Positions 43,605 through 52,477 are shown, counted from the first letter of the stretch. The stretch: 64,000 nt of DNA from Symbiobacterium thermophilum IAM 14863 (GCF_000009905.1 NC_006177.1:1054001-1118000); one strand, 5' to 3'. The notes: generated by a model from the sequence alone, not told the origin. Translations and numbers: made by a program.

Positions 43605-45194
43605 ATGGCAGGTCACAAGCCCAGAGGCGTGTTCCGCGCGTTCTGCCTTGTGCTGATCATCGCGGTGGCCGCGGCGTTGCTGGCGGCCGCCGCGGCGGTG
43701 CCGGCGGCGTCGCAGGCGCCGCCGGCTCAGCACGGGGCCCTGCAGGCAGGGTCCGGTCGCCTGCCGGTGTCCGACCAGGACGGGGCGACGGCCGAAGCGC
43801 CCGGCTCGGCGGAGGCGCCCCGGGCACCTGCGGCCGGTTCGCCGGACAGGCCTGAGATCGCCCTGCGGTCGCCGACCCTGCGGTCCCCATCCTTGTCTGA
43901 CGTCGCGCAGACAGCCGAACGGCCCTCCGAGGCGGAGCCTGCCGTGCCGCGTCCGCCCCGGGTGTGCACCGGCGCCATTCCCTTCGGCGGCGCGGCGGCT
44001 GCCGGGGAGGCGCTGCCGTACGGCGGCGGCGCCGCCGCGCTTCCCGCCGACGGCCTTGCCGGGTTGGAGGAGGCCCTCCACGCCTACGTGTCTGCCCTGA
44101 GCGGCACCTATGGGGTGGCCGTGGTGGATCTCTCCACCGGGGCGACGGTGTCGGTGGGGGGCGACCAGGTCTTTGTCGCGGCCTCCACCTTCAAGGTGCC
44201 GCTGGCCATGTACGTCTTCTCCCTGGTCGAGCGGGGCGAGGCCGACCTGGCCGAACCCCTTTACTACGCGCCGGAGGACTGGGAGGGCGGCAGCGGCATC
44301 CTCCACGGGTCGATCGCGGGCGACTGCTACACGGTGGCGGAGCTGGTGCACCTGTCCCTCACCGTCAGCGACAACATCGCCACCAACATGCTGCTGCGCC
44401 GGTTCGGCGAGCAGAACGTGTTCGCCTACATGCGGGAGCTGGGCGGGACGGTGACCAACCTGTCCACCGGCCGGCGGGCGACCACGCCCCGGGACATGGC
44501 CCTGTACATGGAAGTGGCCTATCGCCGGGCCGCGGGGGACGACGGCGGGCTGTACCGCACCCTGCTCGGGCTCCTCACCCAGACGGCCTTTTCCGACCGC
44601 ATCGCGGCCGGGGCGCCGTCGGGGGTTTCGGTCGCGCACAAGATCGGCACACTGCCCGCCATGGTGCACGACGTCGGCATCGTGTTCCTGCAGGATCGGC
44701 CCTTCGCCATCGCGCTCTTCAGCTCGGGGGTCAACGAGTCCGTCGCTGCCGCCAGTCTGGCGGACATCACCCGCCTCGTCAGCGGGTTCCTGCTGACCGG
44801 AACGGTCCCCGCGTGGTCGGTCCCTGGGGGCGCTGGGCCCGACCAGGGCGGCACGCCCCCGCAGGATGCTGCCCGGGAGCCGGCCGAGGCGACGCCGGAT
44901 GGCGCCGCTTCCGACCAGGGCGGTATGCCCCCGCAGGACGCCCCCCGCGAGCCCGCCGAGGCGACGCCGGACGGCGCCGCTTCCGACCAGGGCGATATGC
45001 CCCCGCAGGACGCCCCCCGCGAGCCGGCCGAGGCGACGGCGGACGGCGCCGCTTCCGACCAGGGCGGTATGCCCCCGCAGGACGCCCCCCGCGAGCCGGC
45101 CGAGGCGACGGCGGACGGCGCCGCTTCCGACCAGGGCGGCACGCCCCCGCAGGACGCCCCCCGCGAGCCGGCCGAGGCGACGCCGGGCGGGTAG
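43605..45194 (+). CDS. Secreted beta-lactamase-fold serine hydrolase with C-terminal 24-residue repeats
   Basis: The 529-residue exported protein has an N-terminal signal (about 1-36) and an Ala/Pro-rich linker to about 150. A class A beta-lactamase-like domain follows: S194-x-x-K197 in ASTFK, SDN at 255-257 and KIG at 346-348. The omega-loop Glu of class A enzymes has no counterpart between LGGTVTNLSTGRR and TTPRDMA, so true beta-lactamase activity is doubtful; a transpeptidase/peptidase role is equally possible. The tail (413-529) holds about five 24-residue Asp-Gln-Gly/Pro-Pro-Gln repeats. SD GGGGAAGG precedes ATG. Confidence 0.8.
   Translation: MAGHKPRGVFRAFCLVLIIAVAAALLAAAAAVPAASQAPPAQHGALQAGSGRLPVSDQDGATAEAPGSAEAPRAPAAGSPDRPEIALRSPTLRSPSLSDVAQTAERPSEAEPAVPRPPRVCTGAIPFGGAAAAGEALPYGGGAAALPADGLAGLEEALHAYVSALSGTYGVAVVDLSTGATVSVGGDQVFVAASTFKVPLAMYVFSLVERGEADLAEPLYYAPEDWEGGSGILHGSIAGDCYTVAELVHLSLTVSDNIATNMLLRRFGEQNVFAYMRELGGTVTNLSTGRRATTPRDMALYMEVAYRRAAGDDGGLYRTLLGLLTQTAFSDRIAAGAPSGVSVAHKIGTLPAMVHDVGIVFLQDRPFAIALFSSGVNESVAAASLADITRLVSGFLLTGTVPAWSVPGGAGPDQGGTPPQDAAREPAEATPDGAASDQGGMPPQDAPREPAEATPDGAASDQGDMPPQDAPREPAEATADGAASDQGGMPPQDAPREPAEATADGAASDQGGTPPQDAPREPAEATPGG
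44841..45191 (+). repeat. 72-bp coding tandem repeats (about 5 copies)
   Basis: In-frame repeats of 72 bases encode units like DQGGMPPQDAPREPAEAT plus DGAAS. Copies differ by single substitutions (Pro/Ala, Gly/Asp, Met/Thr), indicating recent expansion. Confidence 0.9.
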
Positions 45195-45307
45195 GGCGCT
45201 GCTTCTGCTGGTCGTCCTGACCGGCGGCCCCACCGGGCCCAGACCGTCGCCGAGGCGGCCTTGCCGATGGCCCGGTACCGACGGGGACGGGAGCGATGCG
45301 AAGAGAT

Positions 45308-45339
45308 CAGGCCCGCCGGGCAGGATCCCGGCGGGCCTG
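45308..45339 (-). terminator. Terminator after the DUF1634 gene
   Basis: A 13-bp perfect stem (45308-45320 with 45327-45339) has a 6-base loop. It can serve both converging units. Confidence 0.65.
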
Positions 45340-45352
45340 TGGCGTCAGGGGC

Positions 45353-45679
45353 CTAGTGTCCTTCGCCGAGCAGCATGCCGGCGAGGACGAAGAGCAGCAC
45401 GGCCAGGCAGATGACGCCGTATACCACGTCCCCCAGCCGCAGGTAGATGACCATGGCCGCCGCCACCCGAAGCAACGGCGTGCAGATGAGGGCGATGATC
45501 CCCGCGGTCACCAGGGTCGGGCCGATCGACACGGACAGCTGGAGGAGGGTGACCGCGAGGCCGGCGGAGATGAGCGCTGCGGCGACGGCGGTGCCGATTC
45601 GCAGCAGGTGGGCGACGGCCAGCTCGACGCGTTCGACATCCCGGGAGACCTCGTGCTGCCGGGTCTGCAGGCTGTCCAC
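45353..45679 (-). CDS. DUF1634-family membrane protein
   Basis: The 108-residue protein has three hydrophobic segments (about 27-47, 52-72, 83-104) and a soluble N-terminus (RDVERVELAVAHLLRIG) as in DUF1634. It starts at a GTG directly abutting the stop of the TauE/SafE-like gene. This family is commonly found next to TauE/SafE-like permeases, so it is presumably an accessory of that transporter. Confidence 0.75.
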   Translation of the reverse strand: MDSLQTRQHEVSRDVERVELAVAHLLRIGTAVAAALISAGLAVTLLQLSVSIGPTLVTAGIIALICTPLLRVAAAMVIYLRLGDVVYGVICLAVLLFVLAGMLLGEGH

Positions 45680-46519
45680 CTAGTAGGTCACCCCTTTCCA
45701 GGCCATCTGAACGGCCACGTACACCAGCAGCGGGACAAAGAGGAGGCGGAGGGTGGATCCCTTCATCCTGACCATCAGCCGGGAGCCCAGGAGCGCCCCG
45801 CACAGCACCCCCAGGGCCACGGGGCCGGCCACCAGCGGCTGCACGTCGCCCCGCACGAAGTAGACCGCTGCGGAGGCGGCGGCCGTGACGCCGATCATGA
45901 AGTTGGACGTGGCCGTCGACACCTTGATCGGCAGCTTCATGACGATGTCCATCGCGGGCACCTTGAACGTGCCGCCCCCGACGCCCAGCAGGCCCGCGAA
46001 CGCGCCCGAGACGTACATGAGGAGGAGGCCAGGAAGAGCGCCCGTGGCGCGGTAGGAGATGGTCCGGCCCAGCGCCTTGTCGTAGTACGCGCCGCGCAGC
46101 TGCAGCCGCTCCGACAGCCGGTCCGGGACCACGTCCTCCCGCAGCTCGGACTTCCGGGCCCGGAACATGGAGAAGGCCGAGTAGGCCATGAGGGCGGCGA
46201 AGAGGAGGAAAAGGAACCGCGCCGGCACGTACCCGGCGATGAAGGCCCCGGACAGCGCGCCGAGGGTGGAGCCGATCTCCAGGAACATGGCGATGCGGGT
46301 GTTGGTGATGTGGTCGCGCAGGTAGGCGACGGCGGCCCCGGTGGAGGTGGCGATGATGGCCACGGCGCTGGCGGCCACCGCGGTGCGGAAATCGTACCCG
46401 AAGAACAGCGTCAGGGCCGGGACGATGATGATGCCGCCGCCCAGCCCCAGCATGGAGCCCACCAGCCCGGCGAGCACCGACGTCAGCAGAATGGCGAGCG
46501 TGAGCGCAACGGGGGTCAT
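45680..46519 (-). CDS. Sulfite exporter TauE/SafE (TSUP)-family permease
   Basis: The 279-residue integral membrane protein has about eight hydrophobic segments and the duplicated TSUP motif. SMLGLGGGIIIVPAL sits near the start, and FAGLLGVGGGTFKVPAM sits in the second half. Family members export sulfite, sulfoacetate or other organosulfur anions. ATG 46519 is preferred over 46525 because it lies about seven bases after GGGAG. Its operon partner is the DUF1634 gene. Confidence 0.88.
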   Translation of the reverse strand: MTPVALTLAILLTSVLAGLVGSMLGLGGGIIIVPALTLFFGYDFRTAVAASAVAIIATSTGAAVAYLRDHITNTRIAMFLEIGSTLGALSGAFIAGYVPARFLFLLFAALMAYSAFSMFRARKSELREDVVPDRLSERLQLRGAYYDKALGRTISYRATGALPGLLLMYVSGAFAGLLGVGGGTFKVPAMDIVMKLPIKVSTATSNFMIGVTAAASAAVYFVRGDVQPLVAGPVALGVLCGALLGSRLMVRMKGSTLRLLFVPLLVYVAVQMAWKGVTY

Positions 46520-46642
46520 GGTCATCTCCCTTGCCGGCGGGTTTTGACAAGCTACCGTTACTATACACCCTCGGCTCTTTCGGGGAAAGCCATCCGCACC
46601 GCCCGGCCGGCGGCGGTCGTCTCAACGGTTGGGGAGGGACTC

Positions 46643-46671
46643 TTGCGATTCGCGGCGAGATGGCATATAGT
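46643..46671 (+). promoter_or_regulatory. Sigma-A promoter of the IscA-like gene
   Basis: TTGCGA (46643-46648) and TATAGT (46666-46671) are separated by 17 bases. Confidence 0.6.
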
Positions 46672-46733
46672 TGAGCCACGGTGGATCAGACGTGGTAAAC
46701 TAGACGTTACGGGAGCAAAGGAGGGAATTCCCT

Positions 46734-47108
46734 GTGAACATCACCCTGACGGAGAAGGCTTCCAACCGGCTGAAGGAGATCATCAAGTCCAAGGGTGAGA
46801 ACCTGGCCCTGCGCGTGCTGGTGCGTCCCGGCGGTTGCTCGGGCTTTGAATACGGCATGGCTCTGGAGCGCAACCCGCGCCCGGACGACAACATCAGCGA
46901 GTTCGACGGCATCAAGGTGGTCATCGATCCGGCCAGCCTGCCGTACCTGGACGGCTCGACCATCGATTACGTGGACAGCCTGATGGGCGGCGGCTTCGCC
47001 ATCAACAACCCGAACGCGGTGACCGGCTGCGCCTGCGGCCAGTCCTTCCGTACGGCCAACGCTGCCGGCGCCCCCAGGTCCTGCGGCAGCGGCGGCTGCG
47101 CACACTAG
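46734..47108 (+). CDS. HesB/IscA-family iron-sulfur cluster assembly protein
   Basis: The 124-residue A-type carrier has the three conserved cysteines: one in PGGCSGFEYGMAL and two in TGCACGQSF. The C-terminal extension ends with CGSGGCAH, adding two more cysteines and a His that could bind metal. It inserts or carries Fe-S clusters. GTG 46734 is preceded by AAAGGAGG. Its terminator is the insertion site of a group II intron. Confidence 0.92.
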   Translation: MNITLTEKASNRLKEIIKSKGENLALRVLVRPGGCSGFEYGMALERNPRPDDNISEFDGIKVVIDPASLPYLDGSTIDYVDSLMGGGFAINNPNAVTGCACGQSFRTANAAGAPRSCGSGGCAH

Positions 47109-47122
47109 AACGGCACGACTTC

Positions 47123-47154
47123 GGGCCGGCGGAACACCCGCCGGCCCGGTTTCG
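47123..47154 (+). terminator. Terminator of the IscA-like gene and intron target
   Basis: A perfect 10-bp stem (47123-47132 with 47138-47147) is followed by GGTTTCG. The group II intron begins immediately after, as class C introns do. Confidence 0.8.
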
Positions 47155-47551
47155 GTGTGCCCGGCATGGGCGCTGACTTGGCGGTGAAAGTCCGCTACGG
47201 GCGAGGCAGCACCAGCCCGTTAGCCAAAGGCAAGGGTGTCTGTCGTGAGGCGGAATCTGAAGGAAGCCCGAGGCAAAGCCACGACCCGAGGAACACGAAC
47301 CCCATAGGAGGCTGTGCCGCTCGGGTGAGCTGGCCGAACACAGCAAAACCCGAAGCTGCCAAAGGGCGGTGCGGTAGATGGGGCGGGTGCGGGGTGAAGG
47401 TCAGCGTCCTTACCCGGGGAGGTCTGCCGGGAACGCCAGCAACGCTGGTAACCTGCGTCGGGAGACGCAGCTGAACCGGCAGAAGTCAGCAAAGGCCATA
47501 GTACCGGCAGGGGGACGCCCCAACCGGGAAGGGCCGAACGTCAGGAAAGGG

Positions 47552-49000
47552 GTGAACCCGTTGCGTTCGAGCAGCCCGCGACAAACGCAGAAGACCCCGA
47601 ACGGGACCTGCTCGCCGGAAGTAGCGGTGAAGCCGCAAGGGACGGCGAGAGGGCGGAGTGGGCAGCCGGCACAAGACGGAACGTCACCCCGCGGGGAGCA
47701 CAGCAACCTGATGGAGCAGGTGGTGGCCAGGGAGAACATGCTGGCCGCCCTGAAACGGGTGGAGCGGAACGGAGGCGCTCCCGGCGTGGACGGTGTCCCC
47801 ACCGAACGGCTGCGGGACCAGATTCGCGTGGAGTGGAGCCGCATCCGTGAGGAACTGCTCCAGGGGACCTACAGACCGCAGCCAGTCCGCCGGGTCGAAA
47901 TCCCGAAACCGGGCGGCGGCAAGCGGATGCTGGGGATTCCCACCGTGATGGACCGCCTGATCCAACAGGCACTCCTGCAAGTACTGACGCCGATCTTTGA
48001 CCCGACATTCTCCGAATCCAGCTACGGCTTTCGGCCGGGGCGGCGGGGTCATGATGCGGTCAGGAAGGCACGTCAGTACGTGGAGGAAGGGTACGACTGG
48101 GTCGTGGACATGGACCTGGAGAAGTTCTTCGACCGGGTCAACCACGACGTGCTGATGGCCCGCGTGGCGCGGCGGGTAACGGATAAGCGTGTGCTGCGGC
48201 TGATCCGGCGGTACTTACAGGCCGGGGTCATGCTGAACGGGGTGGTCGTGGCGACGGAGGAAGGGACGCCGCAGGGCGGTCCGCTGAGTCCGCTGCTGGC
48301 GAACATCCTGCTGGATGACCTCGACAAGGAGCTGGAGCGCCGTGGCCACCACTTTGTCCGGTACGCCGATGACTGCAACATCTACGTCCGCAGCAAGCGG
48401 GCGGGAGAACGGGTCTACAGGAGCGTGCGCCACTTCCTGCAGGAGCGGTTACGGCTGAAGGTCAACGAGGAGAAGAGCGCAGTGGACCGGCCGTGGAAGC
48501 GGCAGTTCCTCGGGTTTAGCTTCTACAAGCACCGGGGAGTGCGCATCCGGCTGGCCCCGAAGAGCCTGAAACGCGTGAAGGACAAGCTCCGCACGCTGAC
48601 GGACCGCAACCGCAGCCAGAGCATGGAGGACCGAATCCGGTGCCTGAATGCCTACTTGCGGGGCTGGGTTGGGTACTATGCGCTCTCCGATGCCAGGTCA
48701 GCCTTTGAAAGACTCGAAGGATGGCTGAAGCGTCGGCTGCGAGCATGCGTATGGAGGCAGTGGAAGCGTGTACGCACGCGCTTTCGGGAGTTGCGCGCCC
48801 TCGGTTTGCCCGAATGGGTAGTCTACCAACTCGCCAACAGCCGCAAAGGCCCGTGGCGGATGGCAGGTGGCCCACTAAACAGCGCCCTGGGCGACGCCTA
48901 CTGGCGTGCCCAGGGGCTGATAAGCCTGACCGAATGCTATGAAGCGACTCGTCAATCCTGGCGAACCGCCGGATGCGGACTCGCATGTCCGGTGGTGTGA
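47552..49000 (+). CDS. Group IIC intron reverse transcriptase/maturase
   Basis: The 482-residue protein has RT domains: the N-terminal GGAPGVDGV (RT1), SSYGFRPGRRGHDAV (RT2-2a), DWVVDMDLEKFFDRVNH (RT3), TPQGGPLSPLLANILLDDLD (RT4) and the active site YADD in HFVRYADDCNIYV (RT5). The maturase X domain at the C-terminus has YLRGWVGYYA. There is no HNH endonuclease. Start candidates are GTG 47552 or TTG 47561, the latter with better SD spacing to AAAGGGG. The stop lies within the ribozyme's 3' core. Confidence 0.9.
   Translation: MNPLRSSSPRQTQKTPNGTCSPEVAVKPQGTARGRSGQPAQDGTSPRGEHSNLMEQVVARENMLAALKRVERNGGAPGVDGVPTERLRDQIRVEWSRIREELLQGTYRPQPVRRVEIPKPGGGKRMLGIPTVMDRLIQQALLQVLTPIFDPTFSESSYGFRPGRRGHDAVRKARQYVEEGYDWVVDMDLEKFFDRVNHDVLMARVARRVTDKRVLRLIRRYLQAGVMLNGVVVATEEGTPQGGPLSPLLANILLDDLDKELERRGHHFVRYADDCNIYVRSKRAGERVYRSVRHFLQERLRLKVNEEKSAVDRPWKRQFLGFSFYKHRGVRIRLAPKSLKRVKDKLRTLTDRNRSQSMEDRIRCLNAYLRGWVGYYALSDARSAFERLEGWLKRRLRACVWRQWKRVRTRFRELRALGLPEWVVYQLANSRKGPWRMAGGPLNSALGDAYWRAQGLISLTECYEATRQSWRTAGCGLACPVV
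48966..48995 (+). ncRNA. Group II intron domain V
   Basis: The catalytic helix has a CCGCCGGA/TCCGGTGG lower stem, a TG bulge and a TGCG/CGCA upper stem capped by GACT. A CGC triad lies in the lower helix as in class C. Confidence 0.85.
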
Positions 49001-49085
49001 GAGGACGGGGGCTAGCCGCCCCCTCCTACTCGATTACACCGCATCGGGCTTCTCCGGGTGGACGCCGGCCGGCGGCGCCCGAAGC

Positions 49086-50081
49086 TCATGCCCGCAGGTA
49101 GCGCATGCCCTCCTTTCGCAGCCGCCCCTCGCGGCAGAGATAGACCAGGTGCGCCAGCGTCTCCGCCATGGCGAAGCGGACCTGGTGCAGCGTCAGGCCG
49201 TCCACCGGGAAGATCCGCCGACAGATCTCCCACGCCGTGGCGCCGCCCGGGGAGGCTGCGGCCGCGTCCGTCACCCTGGCCAGCCTTTCGGCGTGGTGGG
49301 CCAGGATCTCCCGGGCACGCCCGGCCACGTCGCGGATCAGGGCCCGGTGGCCCGGCAGCGCAAGTCGGGCGCCCAGGGCGGCCACCCGCCGGAGCGACGC
49401 CAGGTAGTCGGCCAGCGGGTTCGGGCGGCTGCCGGGCCACACCGACACGTTGGGTGTGATGCCGCTGAGCAGCATATCGTTGGCCAGCAGGATCGAACGC
49501 CGCGCGTCCCAGAAGACCGCCAGCCCGTCGGAGTGGCCCGGCGTCCAGATCACCTCATAGGTGCCGTCGCCCATGGCGATCCGGCTGTCGATTGCCAGCG
49601 GCCGTAGCTCCGGGAGCGGTCGGACCCGCTCCACCTGCTGGAGGTGGTGCCGGCGGAGGGCGCTCGCAGTGGCCTCGTCCATCCCTTCCCCGAGGAAGAG
49701 CGCCTGGAGCCGCTCCGCCATGGCCCCGGTCCCGTCCGCCCAGAACCGGTGGAACTGCTCCATCTCGGTCTCCGGCAGGAAGGCCGGGGCGCCGGTGAGC
49801 TGCTGCAGCCAGCCGGCCGCGCCCACGTGATCCGGGTGGTAGTGAGTCAGCACGATCTGCTTGATGTCCTGCGCGCGAATGGCCAGGTGCGCAAGGGCGC
49901 GGGGCCAGGCGGCCTCGGCCAGGCTGTCGTGGAAGCCGGTGTCGACCAGGGTCCAACCCGAGGGTCCTCGCAACAGGTAGCAGTTGACGTACCGCAGGGG
50001 AATCGGGATGGGGATGGGCACCAGGAAGATGCCGGGGCTCACCTCGGCGGGCGGCTGGTAGGGCGGGGGCTCCGCACGCAC
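49086..50081 (-). CDS. Metallo-beta-lactamase-fold hydrolase
   Basis: The 331-residue protein has the HxHxDH zinc motif in VLTHYHPDHVG, an N-terminal VNCYLLRG strand and a later TPGHSDGL, as in glyoxalase II-like hydrolases. A helical C-terminal part (HHAERL, WEICRRIFPVDG) follows. GTG 50081 has AGGAGG upstream. Its 3' end is about 50 bases from the intron end. The substrate is unknown; N-acyl or thioester hydrolysis is possible. It is transcribed divergently from the lytS-like gene. Confidence 0.88.
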   Translation of the reverse strand: MRAEPPPYQPPAEVSPGIFLVPIPIPIPLRYVNCYLLRGPSGWTLVDTGFHDSLAEAAWPRALAHLAIRAQDIKQIVLTHYHPDHVGAAGWLQQLTGAPAFLPETEMEQFHRFWADGTGAMAERLQALFLGEGMDEATASALRRHHLQQVERVRPLPELRPLAIDSRIAMGDGTYEVIWTPGHSDGLAVFWDARRSILLANDMLLSGITPNVSVWPGSRPNPLADYLASLRRVAALGARLALPGHRALIRDVAGRAREILAHHAERLARVTDAAAASPGGATAWEICRRIFPVDGLTLHQVRFAMAETLAHLVYLCREGRLRKEGMRYLRA

Positions 50082-50246
50082 GGTCTCGGCCTCCTCCTCT
50101 CGCGGATCCGGCAGGCGACGGTGGACCCAGGGAGAATAGAGTCACGTCAAGGTTGTGTCCTTTTCGACGATACACCGCGCCGGAGCGATATCGCCCGGCC
50201 CGGCGCGGCCGGTGGGAGCGGCGGCTTCGCAGTGGGAGGTGTACCC

Positions 50247-51554
50247 GTGGTGAACCGCAGGGCGCGGGCGCTGCTGTTGGCGATGGTGGGCGTCGGCGGG
50301 GCGGCACTGGTCTGGCTGGTGTGGGCCCGACCGCCCCGGGCGGAGATGTGGGCGGCCGCGGTGGTCGTCCTGCAGCTGGTCCTGGCCGCCTGGCTCCTGA
50401 CCAGGCAGGACGACGAGGAGTCCATCTCGCCGGCCGTCCTCGAGTCCATCACCAGCTTCGACACCTCGCTGCGGATCGGCGAGGAGACGATGCCGTACCT
50501 GAAGCAGGGGCTCAACTTCGAGTCGGCGCAGAAGATCTGCGAGATCATCCGGCAGATCACCGAGATGGACGCCGTGGCGATCACCGACGACAAGGTGATC
50601 CTCGGCTTCTCGGGCGTGGGCTGCCGGCGGCACCGGCAGGGGGGGCCGATCCTCACCGGGGCCACCCGCCACGTGCTGGAGACAGGCGAGGCGCGCGTGG
50701 TGAACGACCCGCGGGTGCTTTCCTGCGACGAGCCGGGCTGCCCGCACCCCCTGAAAGCGGCGGTGATCACGCCCCTGAAGTTCCGGGGGAAGGTGGTCGG
50801 CACGTTCAAGCTGTACCGGGCCTCCAACGCGCCCGTGCCTACCTACGTGGTGCGGCTGGCCGCGGGCATTGCGGCGCTGCTGGGCATCCAGATGGAGCTG
50901 GCCGAGTCGGAACGGCAGCGGCAGTTGGTGGTCCGGGCCCGGCTGGAGGCGCTGCAGGCGCAGATCCGGCCGCATTTCCTGTTCAACGTGCTGAACACCA
51001 TCATCATGTTCTCGCGCACCGACCCCGAGCGCTCCCGTGAGCTTCTGGTGAGCCTCGCCCAGTTCTTCCGGCGGTCGCTGACCACCCGGGGCAACATGAA
51101 CACCTTCCAGGACGAGCTGGAGTACATCCATATCTACCTCTCCCTGGAGCAGGCCCGCTTCGGCGAGAAGCTCCGGGTGAAGATGAAGGTGGACCCCCGG
51201 GTCACAGGCGCCATGGTCCCCGTGCTGACCCTGCAGCCGCTGGTGGAGAACGCCGTGGTCCACGGCCTGGCGCCCAAGGAGGACACCGGCGTGGTGGGCA
51301 TCCGGGCGCGACAGGTGGGCAGCCACCTGCATATCCTGATCGCCGACAACGGTGTCGGCATGGACCGGGAGACGCAGCGCCGGGTCTTCGAGGAAGGGTA
51401 CGGCAACAACATGGGGCTGGGCCTCACCAATGTCAACGAGCGGCTGATCTCGCTCTACGGCCCGCAGTACCGGCTGCGCATCCGCAGCACCCCCGGCCGG
51501 GGCACGGCGATCCGGCTGCGCATCCCCCTGCAGCATGCAGCTCAGGGCGATTGA
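50247..51554 (+). CDS. LytS/YehU-type sensor histidine kinase
   Basis: The 435-residue kinase has two N-terminal TM segments (about 9-25 and 34-51) and a GAF-like domain at about 85-215. A His_kinase domain follows with His243 in IRPHFLFNVLN, then HATPase (VENAVVHGL, GVGMD and GYGNNMGLGLTNV). The GAF region holds cysteines C126, C160 and C165 near His129 and His167, a possible metal/redox site. It lacks the 5TM-LYT receptor domain. GTG 50247 follows GGGAGG. Its partner is the LytTR regulator. Confidence 0.88.
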   Translation: MVNRRARALLLAMVGVGGAALVWLVWARPPRAEMWAAAVVVLQLVLAAWLLTRQDDEESISPAVLESITSFDTSLRIGEETMPYLKQGLNFESAQKICEIIRQITEMDAVAITDDKVILGFSGVGCRRHRQGGPILTGATRHVLETGEARVVNDPRVLSCDEPGCPHPLKAAVITPLKFRGKVVGTFKLYRASNAPVPTYVVRLAAGIAALLGIQMELAESERQRQLVVRARLEALQAQIRPHFLFNVLNTIIMFSRTDPERSRELLVSLAQFFRRSLTTRGNMNTFQDELEYIHIYLSLEQARFGEKLRVKMKVDPRVTGAMVPVLTLQPLVENAVVHGLAPKEDTGVVGIRARQVGSHLHILIADNGVGMDRETQRRVFEEGYGNNMGLGLTNVNERLISLYGPQYRLRIRSTPGRGTAIRLRIPLQHAAQGD

Positions 51555-51576
51555 GCTGCGTTTCACGTGACAACTC

Positions 51577-51605
51577 TTGGCGATCCCCGGACCGTCGTCT
51601 ACAAT
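51577..51605 (+). promoter_or_regulatory. Sigma-A promoter of the LytTR regulator gene
   Basis: TTGGCG (51577-51582) and TACAAT (51600-51605) are 17 bases apart, in the gap after lytS. It gives the regulator its own transcription besides any read-through. Confidence 0.6.
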
Positions 51606-51641
51606 GGGTAGGCAAAAGTTCCAGCTGAGAAGGAGCGTAGG

Positions 51642-52421
51642 TTGCCAATGGTGCTGAGGGCCCTGATCGTTGACGATGAATACCCGGCCCGGATGGAGCT
51701 GCGGTATCAGCTCAGCCAGTTCCCCGACGTCGAGGTCATCGGAGAGGCGACCAACGCTCGCGAGGCTATGGCCCTGATCAACGCGCTGGACTACGACGTC
51801 ATCTTTCTCGACGTGCAGATGCCGGGGATGACGGGCATCGAGCTGGCCAAGAGCCTGAAGGGCCGCCCGGTCATGCCCAAGGTCGTCTTCGTCACCGCTT
51901 ACGAGAACTACGCCGTGTCGGCCTTCGAGATCCCGGCGACGGACTACCTGCTGAAGCCGATCGAGGCCGAACGGCTGGGCGAGACGATCCAGCGGCTGCG
52001 GGAGGCGAAGGAGGCCGCGGCGGGAGAGGCCCGGCCGGAGGCGTCTGAGGGCGCAGAGCGGCCTGCGGGCGCGTCCAAGCCGCAGCTGACCTTCCTCATG
52101 TGCGAGAAGGATGACAAGCAGATCCCGCTCCCGCTGAACGAGATCGTCTACATCTTCTCCGAGGGGTACAACGTATACGTCCAGACCTATTCGGAGCGAT
52201 ACCTCACGCGCCACACGCTGCAGGAGCTCACCGAGCGGCTGCCGTCCTCGCAGTTCTTCCGCAGCCACCGCTCCTACCTCGTGAACATCTATCAGGTGAA
52301 GGAGATCAGCCCGTACTTTAATGGTGCGTACATCTTGAAGCTGAAGGATAAGGAGCACTCCGAGGTCATCGTGAGCCGGTCCAATGTGAAGCGCATGAAG
52401 CAGCTCTTCTCGATGGGATGA
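51642..52421 (+). CDS. LytTR-family response regulator
   Basis: The 259-residue regulator has a receiver domain (IVDDEYPAR and the phosphorylated Asp57 in IFLDVQMPGMTG, ending at LLKPI). An Ala/Glu-rich linker follows, then a LytTR DNA-binding domain (about 140-250, with FFRSHRSYLVN). It is the cognate partner of the LytS-like kinase. In other Firmicutes such pairs control murein or holin-like genes; none is adjacent here. The start may be TTG 51642 (SD AAGGAG six bases upstream) or ATG 51648. Confidence 0.92.
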   Translation: MPMVLRALIVDDEYPARMELRYQLSQFPDVEVIGEATNAREAMALINALDYDVIFLDVQMPGMTGIELAKSLKGRPVMPKVVFVTAYENYAVSAFEIPATDYLLKPIEAERLGETIQRLREAKEAAAGEARPEASEGAERPAGASKPQLTFLMCEKDDKQIPLPLNEIVYIFSEGYNVYVQTYSERYLTRHTLQELTERLPSSQFFRSHRSYLVNIYQVKEISPYFNGAYILKLKDKEHSEVIVSRSNVKRMKQLFSMG

Positions 52422-52477
52422 ACGGGCGCATGCGGCTGTTCGGCTTCTTGGCCGCTCTGACCAGCAGGAGGAACGCG

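Larger units (their letters stand above)
47155..49034 (+). mobile_element. Group IIC intron
   Basis: The roughly 1,880-bp ribozyme starts with GTGTGCCCGGCATGGGCG and ends CTACTCGAT. Domain V (48966-48995) shows an 8-bp lower stem, the 2-base TG bulge on the 3' strand, a TGCG/CGCA upper stem and a GACT loop. Domain VI (48999-49031) has a bulged A at 49028. It encodes a reverse transcriptase without an endonuclease domain and sits right after a terminator hairpin; together these mark class C. The ends are inferred from structure and not from a matched empty site. Confidence 0.88.
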
